Below, piece after piece: positions 5,015-8,994 of a stretch of 8,994 bases of DNA; position 1 is the stretch's first letter; every line of letters begins with the position of its first letter. The DNA lies in contig CALGAN010000057.1 of NCBI GenBank assembly GCA_937951875.1, positions 1 to 8,994 on the forward strand, written 5' to 3'. The DNA is from an uncultured Alkalilimnicola sp. Its GTDB lineage: Bacteria > Pseudomonadota > Gammaproteobacteria > Nitrococcales > AK92. The notes beneath the pieces were generated by a model. The model had not been told where the DNA came from, searched no databases, and was given only the letters and a program-made list of their open reading frames with translations. Both the position numbers and the translations under genes were made by a program.

Positions 5015-6645
5015 TGGAATACCAACGTCTGTTCCTGTACACCGCACTCGGCATCCTGGCGATCCTGCTCTGGAACGCCTGGCAGGCGGATTACCATCAA
5101 GCGCCGGTGGCCACGGTCGCCACCGAGCAGCAGCCCGCGGCACCCGACGCGCCGAGCGCGCCCGCCGTCGGCGGCGCCCCGGCCGCGGCCCAGAGCGGCG
5201 GTGCGGCCGCCGCCGCGCAAACCGTGCGGGTGCTCACCGATCTGCTGGACGTGGAGATCAGCACCCGCGGCGGTGAAATCCGCCAGGTGCGGCTGCGCGA
5301 ATACTCGGTATCGGTCAAGGATCCAACGCCCTTCACGCTGCTGTTCGCGCAGGGCAGCGAGCTGTTCGTCGCTCAATCCGGCCTGCAGGCGCAGGGCGGC
5401 GCGCCGGCGCCCGGCATCGACGCCATCTACCAGACGCCGCAGCTCGAATACACGCTGGCCGACGGTCAGGACGAGCTGGTGGTGCCACTGACCTGGACCA
5501 GCCCGGAAGGCATCGAAGTCACCAAGCGCTTCGTCTTCCGCCGCAACGATTATCTGATCGACCTGCAGCACCAGGTCCGCAACGGCAGCGACACGCCCTG
5601 GCAGGGCTTCCAGTACTCCCAGCTGCGCCGCTCGCCGGTGAGCGGCGCCAGCAGCATGTTCGTCGCCCACTCCTACACCGGCGGCGTGCTGCACAGCCCC
5701 GATGACCGCTATCAGAAGCTGAGCTTCGACGACATGGCGGAAAGCCGCCTGCAGCGCGACATCGCCAACGGCTGGCTGGCCATGATCCAGCACTACTTCC
5801 TGGCCGCGTGGATACCGCCGAGCGACGTGACCTACCGCTACTACACCCAGTACGTCGACGGGCATTACGTGTTCGGCGCCTCGTCGCCGTGGATGACGGT
5901 GGCGCCGGGCGACGAGGGACGCGTCGGCACGCGGCTCTACGTCGGCCCCAAGGAGCCGGATCGCCTGGAAGCGGTGGCGCCAGACCTGGAGCTGACCGTC
6001 GACTACGGCAAGCTGACCATCATCGCCAAGCCGTTGTACTGGTTGCTCGACAAGCTCCACAGCGTGGTCGGCAACTGGGGCTGGGCCATCGTACTGCTGA
6101 CCCTGCTGATCAAGCTGGTGTTCTACAAGCTGTCGGAGACCAGCTACCGGTCGATGGCGCGCATGCGCACGCTGCAGCCGAAGATGCAGGCACTCAAGGA
6201 ACGTTACGGCGACGACCGTCAGCGCCTCAACCAGGAGCTGATGGAGCTGTACAAGCGCGAGAAGATCAATCCGCTCGGCGGCTGCCTGCCGATCCTGGTG
6301 CAGATCCCGGTGTTCATCGCCCTGTACTGGGTGCTGCTCGAGAGCGTGGCGCTGCGCCAGGCCGAGTGGATCCTGTGGATCAAGGACCTGTCGGCCCCGG
6401 ATCCGTATTTCGTGCTGCCCATCCTCATGGGCGTGTCGATGCTGGTGCAGCAGAAGCTCAATCCGGCGCCCATGGATCCCGTGCAGCAGCGGGTGTTCAT
6501 GATCATGCCGGTGGTGTTCACGGTGTTCTTCCTGTTCTTCCCGGCCGGCTTGGTGCTGTACTGGGTGACCAATAACGTGCTGTCGATCGCCCAGCAGTGG
6601 GTGATCACCCGCCGTATCGAGAACGCCACCAAGGCCAAGTCGTAG
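5014..6645 (+). CDS. yidC: Membrane protein insertase YidC (Oxa1 family)
   Basis: YidC inserts and folds inner-membrane proteins, alone or with SecYEG. The 543-aa product has the full Gram-negative layout. TM1 is at about 5-22, followed by an Ala/Pro/Gly-rich linker at about 32-70 and a large periplasmic beta domain to about 335. The Oxa1 core has five TM segments, at about 351-372, 420-443, 464-482, 493-509 and 512-530. Diagnostic segments are SYRSMARMRTLQPK (377-390), INPLGGCLPILVQIPVF (418-434) and VLYWVTNNVLS (514-524). In place of the groove arginine known from E. coli TM2 (Arg366), this protein has Lys367, which keeps the positive charge. The start is ATG 5014, coupled to yidD through TGATG; a TTG at 5011 is possible but unnecessary. 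mnmE follows after 5 nt. Confidence 0.97.
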   Translation: MEYQRLFLYTALGILAILLWNAWQADYHQAPVATVATEQQPAAPDAPSAPAVGGAPAAAQSGGAAAAAQTVRVLTDLLDVEISTRGGEIRQVRLREYSVSVKDPTPFTLLFAQGSELFVAQSGLQAQGGAPAPGIDAIYQTPQLEYTLADGQDELVVPLTWTSPEGIEVTKRFVFRRNDYLIDLQHQVRNGSDTPWQGFQYSQLRRSPVSGASSMFVAHSYTGGVLHSPDDRYQKLSFDDMAESRLQRDIANGWLAMIQHYFLAAWIPPSDVTYRYYTQYVDGHYVFGASSPWMTVAPGDEGRVGTRLYVGPKEPDRLEAVAPDLELTVDYGKLTIIAKPLYWLLDKLHSVVGNWGWAIVLLTLLIKLVFYKLSETSYRSMARMRTLQPKMQALKERYGDDRQRLNQELMELYKREKINPLGGCLPILVQIPVFIALYWVLLESVALRQAEWILWIKDLSAPDPYFVLPILMGVSMLVQQKLNPAPMDPVQQRVFMIMPVVFTVFFLFFPAGLVLYWVTNNVLSIAQQWVITRRIENATKAKS

Positions 6646-6650
6646 CCGGC

Positions 6651-8003
6651 ATGCGCGCGGGCCGCGGCGATACCATCTGCGCGATCGCCACGCCGCCCGG
6701 ACGAGGCGGCATCGGCGTGGTTCGGGTTTCGGGACCGCAGGTTCCGGAACTCGCCCAGGCGATGCTGGGCGTGCTGCCCAAGCCGCGCCATGCCCATTTC
6801 GCCCGCTTTCTCGGCGCCGACGGCGAAGTCCTCGACGAAGGCCTCGCCCTGTACTTCCCGGCGCCGCGCTCGTTCACCGGCGAGCACGTGCTGGAGCTGC
6901 ACGGCCACGGCGGCCCGGTGCTGCTGGAGCGACTGCTGCGACGCCTGCATGCACTGGGCGCGCGGCTGGCCCGGCCCGGTGAGTTCTCCGAGCGCGCCTT
7001 TCTCAACGGCAAGCTCGATCTCGCCCAGGCCGAGGCGGTCGCCGATCTGATCGCCGCCAATACCGAGGCCGCCGCCCGCGCCGCGCTGCGCTCGCTGCAA
7101 GGCGAGTTCTCGGCACGGATCCACGCGCTGGTGGAGGCCCTGATCGAGCTGCGGGTATACGTCGAGTCGGCCATCGACTTCCCCGACGAAGAGATCGACT
7201 TCCTCTCCGACGGCGCCATCGAGCGTCGTCTCGCCGCCATCGAAGACCAGCTCGCCGAAGTGCTGGTCGCCGCCCGCCGCGGGCAGCTGCTGCGGGACGG
7301 CATGACCCTGGTGATCGCCGGCCGCCCCAATGCCGGCAAGTCCAGCCTGCTCAACCAGCTGGCCGGCTACGACGCCGCCATCGTCACCGAGGTGGCCGGC
7401 ACCACCCGCGACGTGCTGCGCGAGCAGATCCACATCGACGGCATGCCGCTGCACGTGATCGACACCGCCGGCATCCGCGACAGCGCCGACATCGTCGAAC
7501 AGGAAGGCATCCGGCGCGCCTGGAAGGCGATCGAGAGCGCCGACCGCGTGCTGCTGGTAGTCGACGACCGCGAGGGTATCACGCCCGCCGAGCGCACACT
7601 GCTCGATCGGCTGCCGCCGGGCTGCGGCCTGACCGTGATCCGCAACAAGATCGACCTGAGCGGCGCCGCCCCGGCGCTGCTGCAAGGCCCCCACGGCCCG
7701 GAGCTGCGGCTCAGCGCCGCCACCGGCGCCGGCATCGATCTGCTGCGCCAGCATCTCAAGGCCAGCATGAATTACACGGAGGAGGGGGCTACCATTCTCG
7801 CCCGCAGGCGCCATTTAGAAGCGCTGGAGGATGCCGAAGCGCATCTGCGCGCCGGTCGGCGTCAGCTGGTCGAGCACCGCGCCGGCGAACTGCTGGCCGA
7901 GGAACTGCGCCTGGCTCAGCAAAGCCTGAACACCATCACCGGCGAGTTCACCAGCGACGACCTGCTCGGGCGCATCTTCTCCACGTTCTGCATCGGCAAG
8001 TAG
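6651..8003 (+). CDS. mnmE: tRNA uridine-5-carboxymethylaminomethyl(34) GTPase MnmE
   Basis: With MnmG, MnmE installs the carboxymethylaminomethyl group on wobble uridine 34 of certain tRNAs, using a tetrahydrofolate-bound one-carbon unit and GTP. The start at ATG 6651 gives 450 aa beginning MRAGRGDTICAIATPPGRGG, in line with the family. The N-terminal folate-binding domain covers about 1-120 and includes PGEFSERAFLNGKLDLAQAEA (109-129). The inserted G domain has G1 GRPNAGKS (224-231), G2 TTRD (251-254), G3 DTAG (271-274) and G4 NKID (332-335). The protein ends in the conserved FCIGK (446-450) with catalytic-site Cys447. It starts 5 nt after yidC and has no obvious ribosome-binding site, suggesting coupling. 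Its partner gene mnmG, often next door, is not in the window; ahpC follows instead. Confidence 0.97.
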   Translation: MRAGRGDTICAIATPPGRGGIGVVRVSGPQVPELAQAMLGVLPKPRHAHFARFLGADGEVLDEGLALYFPAPRSFTGEHVLELHGHGGPVLLERLLRRLHALGARLARPGEFSERAFLNGKLDLAQAEAVADLIAANTEAAARAALRSLQGEFSARIHALVEALIELRVYVESAIDFPDEEIDFLSDGAIERRLAAIEDQLAEVLVAARRGQLLRDGMTLVIAGRPNAGKSSLLNQLAGYDAAIVTEVAGTTRDVLREQIHIDGMPLHVIDTAGIRDSADIVEQEGIRRAWKAIESADRVLLVVDDREGITPAERTLLDRLPPGCGLTVIRNKIDLSGAAPALLQGPHGPELRLSAATGAGIDLLRQHLKASMNYTEEGATILARRRHLEALEDAEAHLRAGRRQLVEHRAGELLAEELRLAQQSLNTITGEFTSDDLLGRIFSTFCIGK

Positions 8004-8015
8004 CGACGGCGCTCG

Positions 8016-8052
8016 ATAGCCCGTTTCTATTGCCTAGCTCGAATCCATCAAT
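8016..8052 (+). promoter_or_regulatory. Putative OxyR operator upstream of ahpC
   Basis: The established OxyR site is two ATAG-N7-CTAT dimer sites separated by 7 nt. Here ATAG (8016-8019), 7 nt, CTAT (8027-8030) matches the first at 8 of 8 positions. After exactly 7 nt, CTCG (8038-8041), 7 nt, CAAT (8049-8052) matches the second at 5 of 8. Its right end touches the proposed -35 of the ahpC promoter, which is where an activating OxyR tetramer would bind. Peroxide-induced expression of ahpC is inferred; oxyR is not in the window. Confidence 0.6.
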
Positions 8053-8081
8053 TGGCCCTGTAGGTCCAGGCACCGTAGAAT
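8052..8081 (+). promoter_or_regulatory. Putative ahpC promoter
   Basis: TTGGCC at 8052-8057 matches the -35 consensus at 4 of 6 positions, and TAGAAT at 8076-8081 matches the -10 consensus at 5 of 6, with an 18-nt spacer. The poor -35 and long spacer suit an activator-dependent promoter, and the OxyR-like site directly abuts it. The leader to the ahpC ATG would be about 30 nt. Confidence 0.55.
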
Positions 8082-8119
8082 GCCTTTCGACCTAGCCCGT
8101 CAACTACAAGGAGCAACAC

Positions 8120-8683
8120 ATGTCCTTAATCAACACTCCGATCAAGCCCTTCAAGGCTATGGCGTTCAAGGACGGCAAGTTCATCGAAGTCACCGACGCC
8201 GACGTCAAGGGCAAGTGGGCGGTGTTCTTCTTCTATCCCGCCGACTTCACCTTCGTCTGCCCGACCGAGCTGGGTGACCTTGCCGACAACTACGAGGAGT
8301 TCCAGAAGCTGGGCGTGGAGATCTACTCGGTTTCCACCGACACCCACTTCACCCACAAGGCGTGGCATGACAGCTCCGAGACCATCCGCAAGATCAAGTT
8401 CGCCATGATCGGCGACCCGACGGGTGAGATCACCCGCAACTTCGAGGTCATGCGCGAGGGCCAGGGTCTGGCCGACCGCGGCACCTTCGTGGTCGACCCG
8501 GACGGCATCATCCAGGCCATGGAAGTCACCGCCGAGGGCATCGGCCGCGACGCCTCCGACCTGCTGCGCAAGGTCAAGGCCGCGCAGTACGTCCGCAACC
8601 ATCCGGGCGAGGTCTGCCCGGCCAAGTGGAAGGAAGGCGACAAAACCCTCGCCCCGTCCCTGGACCTGGTCGGCAAGATCTAA
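8120..8683 (+). CDS. ahpC: Alkyl hydroperoxide reductase subunit C (typical 2-Cys peroxiredoxin)
   Basis: AhpC reduces hydrogen peroxide, organic hydroperoxides and peroxynitrite in the cytoplasm and is recycled by AhpF with NADH. The 187-aa product has the same length as E. coli AhpC. It carries the peroxidatic Cys47 in FTFVCPTE (43-50), with Pro40 and Thr44 of the active site, and Arg120 in GLADRGTFVVDP (116-127). The resolving Cys166 lies in HPGEVCPAKW (161-170), so both catalytic cysteines are intact. The ATG at 8120 follows a strong AAGGAG at 8108-8113, spaced by 6 nt, far better than the ribosome-binding sites of the genes to its left. It probably has its own peroxide-responsive promoter, and ahpF follows after 171 nt. 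Confidence 0.98.
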   Translation: MSLINTPIKPFKAMAFKDGKFIEVTDADVKGKWAVFFFYPADFTFVCPTELGDLADNYEEFQKLGVEIYSVSTDTHFTHKAWHDSSETIRKIKFAMIGDPTGEITRNFEVMREGQGLADRGTFVVDPDGIIQAMEVTAEGIGRDASDLLRKVKAAQYVRNHPGEVCPAKWKEGDKTLAPSLDLVGKI

Positions 8684-8706
8684 GTCCCCAGCCCGCTATG
8701 GGCAAC

Positions 8707-8729
8707 GGCGGTCCGCGCGGCGGACCGCC
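8707..8729 (+). other. Stem-loop 1 after ahpC (perfect 9-bp stem)
   Basis: GGCGGTCCG at 8707-8715 pairs perfectly with CGGACCGCC at 8721-8729 around a 5-nt loop. It begins 23 nt after the ahpC stop. No T-run follows, so it is not a standard terminator. It could stabilise the abundant ahpC message or reduce read-through into ahpF. Confidence 0.55.
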
Positions 8730-8740
8730 CTCCGCATTCC

Positions 8741-8763
8741 GGCGGCGGCATTCTTCCGCCGCC
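8741..8763 (+). other. Stem-loop 2 after ahpC (perfect 8-bp stem)
   Basis: GGCGGCGG at 8741-8748 pairs perfectly with CCGCCGCC at 8756-8763 around the 7-nt loop CATTCTT. It stands 11 nt after stem-loop 1. It too lacks a T-run. Two tandem GC-rich hairpins between ahpC and ahpF suggest control of relative expression or mRNA stability. Confidence 0.5.
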
Positions 8764-8854
8764 GTCACCATCGATGCCTTTGGAGACACCCCGACGATCG
8801 CACGGGTGCGGTCTCGCTCGGCCCGAAGAAATCAGCGTCACGGGAGCCTCGGCC

Positions 8855-8994
8855 ATGTTGGACAGCAATCTCAAGACCCAATTGCAGGCGTATTTGGAGA
8901 AAGTCACCGAGCCGATTGAGCTGGTGGCCACGGTCGACGAGGGGGCGAAGTCCGCGGAGCTGCTGGAGCTGCTCGAGGAGATCGCCGCTCTCTC
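8855..8994 (+). CDS. ahpF: Alkyl hydroperoxide reductase subunit F, N-terminal part (runs off right edge)
   Basis: AhpF is the NADH-dependent flavoprotein disulfide reductase that regenerates AhpC. Only 46 codons are visible. They begin MLDSNLKTQLQAYLEKVTEP and continue IELVATVDEGAKSAELLELL, which aligns closely with the N-terminal thioredoxin-like domain of E. coli AhpF. The redox CxxC motifs and FAD/NADH domains lie beyond the window. The ATG at 8855 is preceded by GGGAG at 8842-8846, 8 nt away. The gene is 171 nt downstream of ahpC on the same strand, the standard ahpCF arrangement. Confidence 0.95.
   Translation, partial: MLDSNLKTQLQAYLEKVTEPIELVATVDEGAKSAELLELLEEIAAL

Noticed and set aside
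4921..6060. 379-aa minus-strand open frame opposite yidD and yidC
   Set aside because: It is an antisense frame kept open by high GC; the plus-strand YidC protein is clearly the real product.
6885..6890. CACGTG core in mnmE as a parS
   Set aside because: Only the central six bases match; the flanks differ.
6219..7814. 531-aa minus-strand open frame spanning yidC and mnmE
   Set aside because: It crosses two conserved genes on the opposite strand and shows no domain, so it is a compositional shadow despite its length.
1..8994. CRISPR array, insertion sequence, tRNA or rRNA gene, or a novel multi-gene system
   Set aside because: I saw no spaced direct repeats, transposase-like protein, terminal inverted repeats or RNA-gene sequence, and every substantial real gene belongs to a known housekeeping or stress family.

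Overview
The window is a chromosomal replication-origin neighbourhood from a GC-rich gammaproteobacterium. DnaA, DnaN, RecF, GyrB, YidC and MnmE all read like gammaproteobacterial versions, with several Pseudomonas-like details: the PNRFVLDW segment of DnaA, the ALYWVLLESV and VTNNVLSIAQQW segments of YidC, and parS sequences inside recF. I cannot name the genus. A Pseudomonadales, Chromatiales or similar lineage is a guess from remembered sequences.

Leftward half (minus strand, read from about 4105 down to 1): dnaA, dnaN, recF, then the first 151 codons of gyrB running off the left edge. Spacers are 123 nt, 7 nt and 25 nt. This is the classic dnaA-dnaN-recF-gyrB order: initiator, sliding clamp, gap-repair loader and supercoiling enzyme. 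Two sequences matching the ParB-binding site parS lie inside recF, at 506-521 and 1121-1136; the second is a perfect 16-bp palindrome.

Centre (4106-4282): a 177-nt divergent intergenic region with one perfect DnaA box (TTATCCACA), a good sigma70-type promoter for rpmH and a weaker candidate for dnaA. It is a plausible origin or DnaA autoregulatory site, but one strong box is few for a complete oriC.

Rightward half (plus strand): rpmH, rnpA, yidD, yidC and mnmE form a tightly packed row with overlapping or nearly touching ends (ribosomal protein L34, RNase P protein, membrane-insertion factors, tRNA-modifying GTPase). After mnmE, where many relatives carry mnmG-rsmG-parA-parB, the window has a peroxide-defence pair instead: ahpC and the first 46 codons of ahpF. 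Upstream of ahpC is a well-placed OxyR-like operator abutting a promoter, and the ahpC-ahpF gap holds GC-rich hairpins.

Most of the window is conserved housekeeping DNA. I see no mobile element, CRISPR array, tRNA, rRNA or unknown gene system. The points worth a second look are the parS pair inside recF, the OxyR-type control region, the sparse origin region and the join between mnmE and ahpC. No stretch longer than 300 bases lacks a gene.
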